This document shows, in pieces, positions 18,190 through 27,411 of a DNA stretch of 64,000 bases. Location of the stretch: the NCBI RefSeq assembly GCF_013004105.1, contig NZ_CP053085.1, positions 992,001 to 1,056,000 on the forward strand, given 5' to 3'. The notes below the pieces were generated by a model. It was not told where the DNA came from, searched no databases, and saw nothing but the letters and a program-made list of their open reading frames with translations. Made by a program: the position numbers and the translations under genes. The first letter of the stretch is position 1. Each line of letters begins with the position of its first letter. This stretch comes from Gemmatimonas groenlandica. GTDB lineage: Bacteria; Gemmatimonadota; Gemmatimonadetes; Gemmatimonadales; Gemmatimonadaceae.

Positions 18190-18905
18190 ACGACGTTTCG
18201 GCTGCAACATCCAAGGGCAGTGTGTTCGAGGACGTGCTGGAAGTGCTGTGGGCGCCCGCCAAAGTGTTCGATCGCTCGCGAGCGAAGGGAGTCGGGATGT
18301 ACATCCTGGTGCTCACGGCCGTCACGCTGGTCATTGTGCTCGCCACCAAGGGACTGATTCAGCCGTACGTCGACGCGAACTTCGATGTGCAGATGCAGCA
18401 GATGGCCGCTCGTGGGAAGCCGATGCCGCCCGAAGCGGTAGCGGCTGCACAGAAGTTTGCCGGCTATGGGTTCATCGCGACGGGTGTGCTGCTCATACCG
18501 CTCGGCGCGGTGCTCACTGGCCTGCTGGTGTGGATCGGTGGTAAGATCGCGTCGGCTAGGTTCTCGTACGGTCAGGCCATGCTGATTGCGACGCTGGCGT
18601 CGGTGCCGCGCGTGCTCAGCTTCATCGCCACGGCAGTGCAGGGCGCCATCACCGATCCCCAGTCGATTCGTTCGTTCTCCGACGCCGCATTGGGTGCCGC
18701 CCGTTTTGTCGATCCGGTCAGCACCTCGCCGGCGCTGATGGCCATGCTGGCGAACCTTGACGTGTTCAACATCTGGCAGCTGGTGATCATTGCCGTCGGT
18801 ATTAGCGTGATCGGTCGCGTTGAACGGAGTGCTGGCTTCGTCGGGGCGCTCGTCGCCTGGGGACTTGGCGTGGCCTTGACGGTCATTCCGGCATTGCTCG
18901 CGTAG
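18186..18905 (+). CDS. YIP1 family membrane protein
   Basis: A 239-aa protein with about five membrane helices (for example YILVLTAVTLVIVLAT, GFIATGVLLIPLGAVLTGLL, QLVIIAVGISVIG and GALVAWGLGVALTVIPAL). The N-terminal FEDVLEVLWAPAKVFDR motif and the spacing of helices match bacterial YIP1-domain proteins. Function unknown. Its ATG overlaps the speA stop (ATGA), so the two are co-translated, a pairing for which no functional reason is evident from the sequence. Confidence 0.8.
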   Translation: MNDVSAATSKGSVFEDVLEVLWAPAKVFDRSRAKGVGMYILVLTAVTLVIVLATKGLIQPYVDANFDVQMQQMAARGKPMPPEAVAAAQKFAGYGFIATGVLLIPLGAVLTGLLVWIGGKIASARFSYGQAMLIATLASVPRVLSFIATAVQGAITDPQSIRSFSDAALGAARFVDPVSTSPALMAMLANLDVFNIWQLVIIAVGISVIGRVERSAGFVGALVAWGLGVALTVIPALLA

Positions 18906-18954
18906 TCTTCGCAGCCGGCCTTCGGGCATCGTTTTTCACCTCCCTCCGCTCTAC

Positions 18955-19836
18955 ATGAACTTCGACGCCAAGCGCCTCTTGCTTGCGGGCCTCGCGCTCG
19001 TGGCCATTTATCACGTGGTCACCCTCGTGCGAGGCTTGCCGAAGCTCGGCTCCGTGCGTCCGACCGCCGGGTTCATCCTCACCGGCGTGTTCACCGATTT
19101 TCTCGACACCCTTGGCATCGGATCGTTCGCGACCACCACGACGATCTATCGCGCCACCAAGTGGGTGAAGGATGCGTTGATTCCGGGTACGCTGAACGCG
19201 GGGCACACGCTCGCCACGCTGGCGCAGGCGTTCGTCTACACGCAGGTGGTCGAGGTCGAACCGATCACGTTGGTGGGCATGATCATCGCCGCCGTGTTCG
19301 GCTCGTGGGTTGGTGCTGGACTCGTCGCCAAGTGGCCCACCCAGCGCATTCAGTTGGGCATGGGACTGTGCCTGGCCGCCGCTGCGGCGCTCACCTTCGC
19401 TCAGGCAGCGGGGGCGATCCCGGGCGGCGGTGACGCGATCGGCGTCACCGGCGTGAAGCTCGGCATTGCGCTGTTCGGCAACTTCGTGCTTGGCGTGCTC
19501 ATGACCATCGGTATCGGCCTCTACGGACCGTGCCTGTTGCTCGTCAGCGCGCTCGGCATGAGTCCGACGGCTGCCTTCCCGATCATGATGGGTTCGTGCG
19601 CGTTCCTGATGCCCTTTGCCAGCGCGCGGTTCATCCGCTTGGGCAAGGTTGACCCGAAAGCGGTCGTCGGGAACATCATTGGTGGAGTTCCCGCCGTGCT
19701 GGTCGCGGCCTACATCGTGAAGTCGCTGCCGCTCACCGCCATGCGATGGTTGGTCGCCGTCGTGGTCGCCTACACCGCCGTCACGTTGATCATGAGCGCC
19801 CGCCGCAACACAGCGGCGGACGCGGTCACGACCTGA
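18955..19836 (+). CDS. TSUP family (TauE/SafE-like) membrane transporter
   Basis: Membrane protein of 293 aa with eight or so hydrophobic segments in the two-repeat arrangement of the TSUP family. The repeats are marked by GFILTGVFTDFLDTLGIGSF and GVLMTIGIGLYGPCLLLV, each with the glycine-rich turn usual for the family. Family members export sulfite, sulfoacetate and other organosulfur anions; the substrate is not evident here. It follows the YIP1 gene by 49 bp and runs head-on into the superoxide dismutase gene, whose stop directly abuts its own. Confidence 0.87.
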   Translation: MNFDAKRLLLAGLALVAIYHVVTLVRGLPKLGSVRPTAGFILTGVFTDFLDTLGIGSFATTTTIYRATKWVKDALIPGTLNAGHTLATLAQAFVYTQVVEVEPITLVGMIIAAVFGSWVGAGLVAKWPTQRIQLGMGLCLAAAAALTFAQAAGAIPGGGDAIGVTGVKLGIALFGNFVLGVLMTIGIGLYGPCLLLVSALGMSPTAAFPIMMGSCAFLMPFASARFIRLGKVDPKAVVGNIIGGVPAVLVAAYIVKSLPLTAMRWLVAVVVAYTAVTLIMSARRNTAADAVTT

Positions 19837-20436
19837 TCAGCCCAGACGCTTCGAGACTTCGGCCCAGTTCACCACATTCCAGTAAGCCGCGAGATAATCG
19901 GCGCGACGGTTCTGGTACTTCAGGTAGTACGCATGCTCCCACACGTCGCAGCCCAGCAGCGCGTGCTTGCCTTCCATGAGCGGGTTGTCCTGGTTCGGCG
20001 TGCTCATGATCGAGAGTGCGCCGTTCGTGGACACCAGCCACGCCCAGCCCGAGCCAAAGCGGCCAATGCCGGCGGCCTGAAACTGCTCCTTGAACGTCGC
20101 GAATGAACCGAAGGCTTTCGTGATGGCCTCGGCCAGCGCGCCCGTGGGCTCCCCACCGGCATTCGGCGCCATCGTCTGCCAGAACAGCGAGTGATTCCAG
20201 TGGCCGCCACCGTTGTTGCGCACCGCGGTGCGAACGGTCTCAGGCACTTCGTTGATCTTGCTACACAGCTCGTCGATCGACCACGACGCCAGCTCAGGCG
20301 CCTTTTCGATCGCGGCATTCAGGTTGGTGACGTACGCCTGATGATGCTTGCCATGATGAATGTTCATGGTCTGCGCATCGATGTGCGGCTCGAGCGCCTC
20401 GGGCGCGTAGGGAAGCGGCGGAAGAACGTGGGCCAT
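19837..20436 (-). CDS. sodA: Superoxide dismutase, Mn-type of the Fe/Mn family
   Basis: Dismutes superoxide to oxygen and peroxide. The 199-aa chain has all four metal ligands: His27 (MNIHHGKHH), His82 (HWNHSLFW), Asp164 and His168 ([12 protein letters not shown]). The GGGHWNH sequence, instead of the AQ-type motif of iron enzymes, points to manganese or to cambialistic use. No signal peptide, so cytosolic. GGAG lies about nine nt upstream of the ATG. Monocistronic and convergent with the TSUP gene. Confidence 0.94.
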   Translation of the reverse strand: MAHVLPPLPYAPEALEPHIDAQTMNIHHGKHHQAYVTNLNAAIEKAPELASWSIDELCSKINEVPETVRTAVRNNGGGHWNHSLFWQTMAPNAGGEPTGALAEAITKAFGSFATFKEQFQAAGIGRFGSGWAWLVSTNGALSIMSTPNQDNPLMEGKHALLGCDVWEHAYYLKYQNRRADYLAAYWNVVNWAEVSKRLG

Positions 20437-20514
20437 GACAACGACTCCTTCAGTGTGACGTGAGGACGAATGGACTGCGAACGTTTACGACGCGGTAGTT
20501 CTGGCCAATCACCC

Positions 20515-21150
20515 TCAGGCGTTCGCCTTTTCCCCGCGATTGCGCCACCAGGCAATGATGCCAGGCAAGATCGACAAGAACACCACGACCAGAATCACCT
20601 TCTCTACGTGCTGTGCCACCCCAGGCACCGTCTTGGCCAGTACGTAGCCCGTGATGAGCATGCTCCAGATCCACAGCACGCCTCCGACCACGTTGTACGC
20701 AAGAAACGACGCGTACCGCATCTGGCCGACGCCGGCGACCACCGGCGCGAACGTCCGCACGATCGGCATGAAGCGCGCGATGATGATCGTCTTGCCGCCG
20801 TGCTTCTCGTAGAACGCCTGCGCCTTGAGTAGGTGGCTCTTGTTGAAAAAGAGCGAATTCTCGCGGGTAAAGATACGCGGTCCCGTGGCCTTGCCCACGT
20901 GATAGCCCACGGTGTCACCCACGATCGCGGCCACGGTCAGGATCAACCCCAGCAGCCACACATTCAGCCCGAAGGCCGGGTCCGCCGCGAGCAGGCCGGC
21001 GGTGACCAGTAGGGAATCTCCCGGCAGAAAAAAGCCGACCAACAGCCCCGTCTCCGCGAAGATGATGATCGTCAGTCCAACGTACCCGGCCCACTGCACC
21101 AATGCAGGGAGGTCACGGAGCCTATGGTAGAACTCGGTCAGAAGATCCAA
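20515..21150 (-). CDS. DedA family membrane protein
   Basis: A 211-aa integral membrane protein of the DedA/VTT family, members of which act as lipid (undecaprenyl phosphate or phospholipid) flippases. Diagnostic segments are FAETGLLVGFFLPGDSLL near the N-terminus and ARFMPIVRTFAPVVAGVG, including the conserved arginines. No ATG or GTG precedes the conserved region; the TTG at 21150 gives LDLLTEFYHRLRDLP, which matches the family N-terminus. The frame is open further up to a TTG at 21234 but that extension is unlike the family. Divergent from the GH38 gene. Confidence 0.88.
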   Translation of the reverse strand: MDLLTEFYHRLRDLPALVQWAGYVGLTIIIFAETGLLVGFFLPGDSLLVTAGLLAADPAFGLNVWLLGLILTVAAIVGDTVGYHVGKATGPRIFTRENSLFFNKSHLLKAQAFYEKHGGKTIIIARFMPIVRTFAPVVAGVGQMRYASFLAYNVVGGVLWIWSMLITGYVLAKTVPGVAQHVEKVILVVVFLSILPGIIAWWRNRGEKANA

Positions 21151-21247
21151 GCAGATATCCGGATACAGACGAGAACGAAAACGGAGTAAGTCATTCGGAA
21201 GCCGAAAGGTCGATGGCGGTGCCCCTGCGGTCAACCGTTACGCGACG

Positions 21248-21253
21248 TAGCTT
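21248..21253 (+). promoter_or_regulatory. Candidate -10 box (TAGCTT) before the GH38 gene
   Basis: TAGCTT ends 6 nt before the GTG at 21260, so the predicted transcription start falls on the first base of the start codon (leaderless). No Shine-Dalgarno is present. No good -35 was found. Confidence 0.3.
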
Positions 21254-21259
21254 CCCGCC

Positions 21260-23980
21260 GTGCACTCCATATCCGTCGAGCGGCCGAACGTGTCCCCGAT
21301 CCACCTGTCAGTGGTGTCCCACACCCATTGGGACCGGGAGTGGTACCATACGGCGGCGCGTTTCCGTCAGCGTCTCGTGGCGCTGCTCGATGCCGTACTC
21401 GGGCGCCAGCACACCGGCGAGACGTTTCTGCTCGACGGGCAGGCCATTACGCTGCTGGACTATCTGGCGGTGCGCCCCGAGCGGGAAGCTGAGATCGGCG
21501 CGCGTTTGCAGGCTGGCACGCTCGAGGCGGGGCCATGGTACGTGCTGGCCGACAACCTGATCCCGTCCGGAGAGGCGATCCTCCGTAATCTCGAAGCGGG
21601 GCACCGCGTCATGCGTGGGCTCGGAGCGGCGCCGCCACCCGTTCTCTACTGCCCCGACACGTTCGGGCACCCGGCTGCACTGCCGAGTATCGCGGCCGGC
21701 TATGGGTTCGGCACGGCCATCGTCTGGCGCGGTGCCGGCGGCGCGGCGCATCCCGCCTCCGACGCCTTTCGCTGGCACGCCGCCGACGGCGCGTCGGTCG
21801 CGACGCATCATCTGCCGCCCGATGGCTACGAGTACGGCAGTGCGCTCCCGGTCGAGGCCGATGCCGCCGCAGCGCGTTGGCAACGCATGTACTCCGTCCT
21901 CACGGCGCGCAATCGCACCGGCGTGCTGCTGCTCCTGAACGGCGCCGATCATCACGCGCTGCAGCCCGATATCATCGACGCCGTGGCTGCCCTCCGCGAC
22001 GCGGCCGTAGCAGACGCCGTCGTGCAGCGGGCGTCACTGACGGCGTTCGCCGACCGCTTCGTCGCCGCGTGCCGCGACGTCGCGCTGCCCGTGGTGCAGG
22101 GTGAACTGCGCGATTCCTACGGCTACACCTGGACGCTGGGAGGAACGCTCGGCACACGCGCCCAGCAGAAGCGCCGCAACGCGCTTCTGGAGCGTGCATT
22201 GCTTCGGGACGTCGAGCCGTGGCTGGCCTTGTCGTGGTTGCATCACGCGACGGCCCGTGCGCGCGGGATTGCGTCCGATGGCACGGTGACACTCGCGCAA
22301 CTACCCGCGCTGCTGAACATCGCGTGGCAGGAACTGCTGGAAACGCATCCGCACGACACGCTCTGCGGCTGCTCGATCGACCACGTGGCCCGCGCGATGG
22401 ATGCACGACAGGAGAGTGTACAGTCTCAGGCGTGGGAGCTGCGCCGCGCCGCGCTCAACCTCGCGTTGCCGCACGACGTGGTGACAGCGCGGTTGCGACC
22501 CATCAGTCTCGATACGCCGCAGGCGCTCGTCGTGCGCAACCGCGCGGCGACGGCACGCGGTGGAATCGCGGAGCTTCGTCTCATCGAAACGCTCGCCGAC
22601 GTCGCAGTCGGTCCGGGTAGCACTCTTGCGGCGCCGGTCGATGCGCGGAGTGATGCACCGCCCCCGCAGGTGTCAGGCGTGTTGGTACAGCCGCTGGACG
22701 CACGCGTGGGGCATCAACGACGCGAGAGTCCGCAGCACTATCCCGACAACGATTTGGTGCGCGTGCACCGCGTCGTGGCGTGGGTACCCGAAGTGCCCGC
22801 CCTCGGCCTTCGCGTCTTCGCGTCGGCACCGGGCGACGAGGCTGACACCGATCTCCCCAACACGGTGCCCGCTGTTCGTATCGTCGAATCGGCGACGGCC
22901 GTCATGCTCGACAACGAGCGCCTTCGCGTCACGGTCTGCGATGGGCGCGTCGATATCGAGCAAGGCGCACGTCGTCTCGAGAGCGCGCTGTCGATCGAGA
23001 GCTTCGCAGATCTCGGGGACAGTTACACGCCGTCATTGCGCGGTGAGCCGGAGCGCTTGACCTGCGTGGAGACTGTCGTGCGACATCGCGGTCCGCTACG
23101 CGCTGCGGTGCGGCTCACGTGGGAGTCCGTCGATCGCGACATTCGTGTTCAGACGACGCTCATACTCGACGCGGCCGCCGATCTGCTTCGCTGCGATGTG
23201 AGCGGAATGAATCGTCGGCGCAATCACCGGCTACAGCTGAAGTGGCGCACTGGCTTTTCGGACCCCGTTACGGTAGCCGACGCCGCGTTCGGTCCCGTTG
23301 AACGCCACGTGGCGCGCGCACCGGTCGACTCGCGTGAGGCGGTGGTGCCGACCATGCCGATGCACCGCTGGGTCACACAAGCACAGCTCGGCGATTGCGT
23401 GACGCTCTTCGCCGACGGCCTCGCCGAGGCGGAGTCATCGCCCGGCGCGCTGTCGATCACGCTGCTGCGTGCCATCGGCGAACTCTCCCGCGCTGCTCTC
23501 CCCGAACGTCCCGGTCACGCCGGATGGCCGTCGCCTACGCCGGACGCACAGAGTCTCGGTCGCTTCCGGGCGCGCGTGGGTTGCATGCTGCATGCCGATG
23601 ATGCCGATCGACTCGGGATGGTCAGTCGCGCCGCCGACGCGCTGCTTGTCCCGCTCTGCGGTGAGACATGGCGCGATCTCGATCCAGCATCGACGACGAC
23701 GCAGATCGCCGGGCCGCAGTTGCACGGCGCTGCGCTCGAGGCGTCCGCCGTCACGCTCGCGCAGCGCGGCGACGGCATCATCCTGCGTGCCGTTAACCTC
23801 TCAGCTGCGGTGGTGCAGGGGCACTGGCAGCTTCCTCACGATGGACCGTGGATGGTGACCCGTTGTCGACTCGATGAAACGCCGCTGGATTCACCCGTGC
23901 GGCGGGATGCTCGCGTCGCCTTCACGGCTGGGCCACGCGAGATCGTCACGTTGCACCTCACGGTCGCGCGGCTAGCGTAA
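21260..23980 (+). CDS. Glycoside hydrolase family 38 alpha-mannosidase-like protein
   Basis: A 906-aa enzyme of the GH38 family, zinc-dependent alpha-mannosidases acting by retention. The zinc-site signature SHTHWDREW is at residues 20-28 (His21, His23, Asp25) and the nucleophile Asp133 lies in YCPDTFGHPAA. HPHDTLCGCSIDHV later in the catalytic part is also typical. The C-terminal half is the usual beta-rich domain. No signal peptide is seen, implying a cytosolic enzyme that works on imported oligosaccharides. It starts with GTG at 21260; an in-frame GTG at 21290 is possible. Its 3' end overlaps the convergent ABC permease gene by 9 bp. Neighbouring ABC and heparinase genes support glycan use. 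Confidence 0.87.
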   Translation: MHSISVERPNVSPIHLSVVSHTHWDREWYHTAARFRQRLVALLDAVLGRQHTGETFLLDGQAITLLDYLAVRPEREAEIGARLQAGTLEAGPWYVLADNLIPSGEAILRNLEAGHRVMRGLGAAPPPVLYCPDTFGHPAALPSIAAGYGFGTAIVWRGAGGAAHPASDAFRWHAADGASVATHHLPPDGYEYGSALPVEADAAAARWQRMYSVLTARNRTGVLLLLNGADHHALQPDIIDAVAALRDAAVADAVVQRASLTAFADRFVAACRDVALPVVQGELRDSYGYTWTLGGTLGTRAQQKRRNALLERALLRDVEPWLALSWLHHATARARGIASDGTVTLAQLPALLNIAWQELLETHPHDTLCGCSIDHVARAMDARQESVQSQAWELRRAALNLALPHDVVTARLRPISLDTPQALVVRNRAATARGGIAELRLIETLADVAVGPGSTLAAPVDARSDAPPPQVSGVLVQPLDARVGHQRRESPQHYPDNDLVRVHRVVAWVPEVPALGLRVFASAPGDEADTDLPNTVPAVRIVESATAVMLDNERLRVTVCDGRVDIEQGARRLESALSIESFADLGDSYTPSLRGEPERLTCVETVVRHRGPLRAAVRLTWESVDRDIRVQTTLILDAAADLLRCDVSGMNRRRNHRLQLKWRTGFSDPVTVADAAFGPVERHVARAPVDSREAVVPTMPMHRWVTQAQLGDCVTLFADGLAEAESSPGALSITLLRAIGELSRAALPERPGHAGWPSPTPDAQSLGRFRARVGCMLHADDADRLGMVSRAADALLVPLCGETWRDLDPASTTTQIAGPQLHGAALEASAVTLAQRGDGIILRAVNLSAAVVQGHWQLPHDGPWMVTRCRLDETPLDSPVRRDARVAFTAGPREIVTLHLTVARLA

Positions 23981-24820
23981 GTTGCCTCGTGCGCCGCGGT
24001 CGCCGAGGGCATCACCCACGACCGTACACGCCACCACCGTAGCTACCAGCGCCACGCCCGGCACCAGGGCGATCCAAGGTGCGACGAGGAGCCACTCCCG
24101 TCCGCCCGCGATCATGTTGCCCCAGCTCGACGCCGGTGGCTGGATCCCCAGTCCAAGAAACGACAGGCCGCTTTCGAGCAAGATGGCGTTGCCAACGCCG
24201 AGGGTGATCGCCACCAGCGCGCTGCTCAACGCGTTCGGCAGCACGTGGCGTCGCAGCACGCGCCAGGATGGTACACCGAGCGCCTGCGCCCCCTCGACGA
24301 AAGCGAGGACGCGAACGCCTTGTACATCTGCCCGCACCAGTCGCATCACCGACATCCATCCGGTAAGTCCAAGTACGGAAATCACGACGCCGAGTCCCGG
24401 CCCCCACAGCGACGCGATCACCAGCAGCAGCACCAAGCGGGGGATCGCCAGCAACGCGTCACCGAGCGCGACGATCGCCCGATCGACGATCCCGCCGCGC
24501 CACCCCGCAATCGCGCCGAGCAGGATACCCAGTGCGCCGCTGAGGGCCGAGCCGGCGACGCCAACGCCCAGTGAGATGCGCGCGCCCGTCCAGAGACGCA
24601 CCACGAGGTCGCGGCCGAACGCATCGGTACCCAGGAAATGCCACACGCCGTGGCCATCCCGCGAAAACGGCGCAACCAGACGCGTCGCCAGCACGTCGCC
24701 GATGTCGCGTGCGCCATCAGACGCAAACGCCGGCACCAGCACCGCCGCGATCGTCATGGTGACCAGCACGCCCGCGGCCCAACGCGGCGCGGCCTCGCGC
24801 CGGATGCGGTTGGTCGTCAC
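23972..24820 (-). CDS. ABC transporter permease, DppC/OppC-like
   Basis: Inner-membrane permease of the peptide/nickel/opine ABC family, 282 aa. An N-terminal helix (WAAGVLVTMTIAAVLVPAF) is followed by the DppC-type periplasmic loop GTDAFGRDLVVRLWTGARISL and the transport core with an EAA-like loop around VEGAQALGVPSWRVLRRHVLPN. The last helices follow LSFLGLGIQPPASSWGNMI, which is highly characteristic. The start codon overlaps the stop of the DppB-like gene by 4 bp. No ATP-binding subunit is in the cluster. Confidence 0.92.
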   Translation of the reverse strand: MTTNRIRREAAPRWAAGVLVTMTIAAVLVPAFASDGARDIGDVLATRLVAPFSRDGHGVWHFLGTDAFGRDLVVRLWTGARISLGVGVAGSALSGALGILLGAIAGWRGGIVDRAIVALGDALLAIPRLVLLLVIASLWGPGLGVVISVLGLTGWMSVMRLVRADVQGVRVLAFVEGAQALGVPSWRVLRRHVLPNALSSALVAITLGVGNAILLESGLSFLGLGIQPPASSWGNMIAGGREWLLVAPWIALVPGVALVATVVACTVVGDALGDRGARGNLR

Positions 24821-25797
24821 GTCGTACGCCGCCGCGGATCGAGCCGCAAAAGGATCAGGTCGGCCAGCAGATTGGCCGACACGACGCCGCCGGCGTACAC
24901 CAGCGTGAGACCGAGCACGACGGGATAGTCACGCGCCGCGATCGCGGACAGCATGGCGCGCCCCAGACCGGGCCACGCGAAGACCTGCTCCACGAACACC
25001 GAGCCGGCGATCACGCCGGGCAGCGTCAGTCCGAAGAGCACCACCAACGGCGTCAGCGCGTTGCGCAATATGTGCGCGCGCTCCACCTCACCTCGGGTCA
25101 GCCCGCGCGCGTAGGCGGCTTGCACGTGCGGGGCGCCAGCGGCCTCCAACAAGGCGCGGCGTGCGAAACGCGACACGCCGGCCGCGCCAGGCAACGACAG
25201 CACGAGCAGCGGAAGCACGGCGTGCCGCCAGCGGTCTGCCCAGCCGAAGGCCGCCGGATCCGCCGCCGGGTCTTGCATGCCGAACGCCGGCAATCGCATC
25301 GACGCCGGAAGTCCAAGCCACACCACGCCCGACGTGAACAGCGTCACCATCGCGAGCGCCAGCCAGAAACTCGGCGCGGCATAAATCGTGGTCATGAGGG
25401 CCGTGATCACGCGGTCCGCCCGTTGCGACGTGCGCAACGCCTGCAGCATGCCCAGCATCGTGCCGAGTACGAAGCTGGCCAGGAGCGACACGCCACCGAG
25501 GAAGAGCGACACCGGCAGCGCGTCGGCAATGACGCGCGTGACCGGTTCCGCTCGGACGAGACTCTCACCAAGCTCCCCGCGCAGCACGCCACCGATCCAC
25601 CGCGCATATTGCAACGCCAGTGGGGCATCGAGCCCCAGTGCGGTCCGCTGTCGGGCCGCCTCTTCGGCGGACGCCGTCGGGGAGATCAACAACGTCGCCG
25701 GATCACCCGGTGCCAGATGGATCAGCGCGAAGGTGATGGTGGAGACGAGCCAGAGCAGCAGGAACGCGTCGAGCACGCGTGTTGAGAGACGATGCAC
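24817..25797 (-). CDS. ABC transporter permease, DppB/OppB-like
   Basis: Partner permease of 326 aa. The N-terminus LLLWLVSTITFALIHLAPGDPATLL is diagnostic for DppB-type subunits, followed by the LGLDAPLALQYARWIGGVLRGELGESL segment and six membrane helices; the EAA-like coupling loop is YARGLTRGEVERAHILRNAL. It starts with GTG at 25797, which lies inside the 5' end of the divergent substrate-binding protein gene if that gene starts at 25792. It pairs with the downstream DppC-like subunit. Confidence 0.92.
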   Translation of the reverse strand: MHRLSTRVLDAFLLLWLVSTITFALIHLAPGDPATLLISPTASAEEAARQRTALGLDAPLALQYARWIGGVLRGELGESLVRAEPVTRVIADALPVSLFLGGVSLLASFVLGTMLGMLQALRTSQRADRVITALMTTIYAAPSFWLALAMVTLFTSGVVWLGLPASMRLPAFGMQDPAADPAAFGWADRWRHAVLPLLVLSLPGAAGVSRFARRALLEAAGAPHVQAAYARGLTRGEVERAHILRNALTPLVVLFGLTLPGVIAGSVFVEQVFAWPGLGRAMLSAIAARDYPVVLGLTLVYAGGVVSANLLADLILLRLDPRRRTT

Positions 25798-27411
25798 GTG
25801 AGGATGATGCCTCGTGGCGCGAGGACGTCAACCCGCGCGCGGCCTTGGATTGTGGCCGGCATCGCCGCGCTGTCGATGCTGGGCGCCGTGGGGTGTGGTC
25901 GCCCTGCTCGACCCGCCGGCACGATTGTAATGGCGTCCGGAGCTGACCTCGAGTCGGGAAATCCTTTGGTCACGGTGCACCCGCTCTCACGGCAGCTGCA
26001 GCGTCACGCGCTCTTCGTGACCCTGGTGAAGCTCGATAGCGCCCTACAACCCGAGCCCTATCTCGCACGCGCGTGGCAGTGGGATCCCTCCCGTCGCGCC
26101 GTCACGTTCAGGCTTTTCGTCGGCCTGAAGTGGCATGACGGCACGCCGACGACCGCCGCCGACGTTGCCTTCACCATGGCGGCCGCACGCGACACCATGT
26201 TGGGCTCTCCGCGTGCGGGAGATGTCGCCGTGATGGATAGCGTGCTGGCGCTGAATGACAGCACCGTGCGCATCGTGTTTCGTGACCCGCGCGCCGCCCT
26301 GCCCACCGTGCTCGCGGAATTGCCCATCGTGCCGCGGCATCTGCTCGACAGCGTGCCGCGGGCCCGCTGGCGCGCGCACCCCTATTCGACGGCGCCGGTG
26401 GGCAACGGCCCCTTCCGCTTCGTGTCCCGCACCGCCGGTCGCCAGTGGCGCTTCGCGCGCAACGCGGAGTTTCCGGCCGCACTTGGCGGCCCGCCGCACA
26501 CGCCGCACATCGTCGTCGCGGTCGTCGACGAAGCGGCCACGAAATTCGCCGGCCTCGTGAGCGGCGAACTCGATGTGGCTGGCGTGTCACCGACCATGGC
26601 CCATCTCGTGGAGCGCGATCCGTCGCTGCTGCTGATGACGCCACCATCGCTCTTCTCCACAGTCCTGGCCTTCAACACCACGCGCGCGCCGTTTGATGAT
26701 GCCCGGGTGCGGCGCGCCCTGAGTCTCTCCATCGATCGTGTGCGTCTTGTGCGTGCCGCCGTCGCGGGCTTTGCCACGCCCGCCGCCGGCGCGATTCCGC
26801 CCGGCTTGCCCTACTCGACCGCGGGAGCTCCGGCGCTCGATACAATACAGGCTGATTCGTTGCTCGATGCCGCCGGCTGGACGCGCGTTCGCGCTGGCGC
26901 TGCACGAACGCGCCGTGGTACGGCGCTCGAAGTCACGCTGCTCACCGTCGGAGGCGGCGACATGGCGGTCGAGCAGCTCGTGCAGGCTGACCTCGCCGCG
27001 CGTGGCGTCGCGCTCACGCTGCGCGTGATGGAACTCTCCTCGTTCCTCGCGACCGTCCGCGCGCCGGTCAAGCACTTCGATGTGGTGCTCACCGGTATTC
27101 CCGGTGACATCGCCCTCGGTCACGTATCGGCGATGTTCGCCACGGCGCAGCGTGGTGGTGCCCTCGATTACACCGGCCTGCACACCGCCCTGCTCGACAG
27201 CAAGCTTGCCGCCGCACGCGGTGCCACTCCCGCCGCGGCGGCCGCCGCCTGGCAGGCCGTAGCGGCGGAACTCGATGCAACCATGCCGGTCGCGTGGCTG
27301 TTCCACGCCCGTGGAGTGCAGGGGCGTTCGCGAAGACTCAAGGGAGTGACAATGGACCTGCGTGGGGAGCTGGTGTCCGTCGCGCGGTGGACGCGTGAGG
27401 ATACGCCGTGA
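25792..27411 (+). CDS. ABC transporter substrate-binding lipoprotein (SBP family 5)
   Basis: A 539-aa extracytoplasmic solute-binding protein of the DppA/OppA type. The signal peptide ends in a lipobox-like MLGAVGC, with Cys35 the likely lipidated residue. Family signatures are TVTFRLFVGLKWHDGTP-like sequence around residues 100-118 (the W-H-D-G-T-P turn) and GNGPFRFV. The ATG at 25792 overlaps the divergent permease start by six bases; ATGs at 25804 or 25807 would avoid this. A heparinase-like gene overlaps its stop by 4 bp. Cluster 5 proteins bind peptides but also oligosaccharides, and the neighbours favour an oligosaccharide, which is inference. Confidence 0.88.
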   Translation: MHVRMMPRGARTSTRARPWIVAGIAALSMLGAVGCGRPARPAGTIVMASGADLESGNPLVTVHPLSRQLQRHALFVTLVKLDSALQPEPYLARAWQWDPSRRAVTFRLFVGLKWHDGTPTTAADVAFTMAAARDTMLGSPRAGDVAVMDSVLALNDSTVRIVFRDPRAALPTVLAELPIVPRHLLDSVPRARWRAHPYSTAPVGNGPFRFVSRTAGRQWRFARNAEFPAALGGPPHTPHIVVAVVDEAATKFAGLVSGELDVAGVSPTMAHLVERDPSLLLMTPPSLFSTVLAFNTTRAPFDDARVRRALSLSIDRVRLVRAAVAGFATPAAGAIPPGLPYSTAGAPALDTIQADSLLDAAGWTRVRAGAARTRRGTALEVTLLTVGGGDMAVEQLVQADLAARGVALTLRVMELSSFLATVRAPVKHFDVVLTGIPGDIALGHVSAMFATAQRGGALDYTGLHTALLDSKLAAARGATPAAAAAAWQAVAAELDATMPVAWLFHARGVQGRSRRLKGVTMDLRGELVSVARWTREDTP

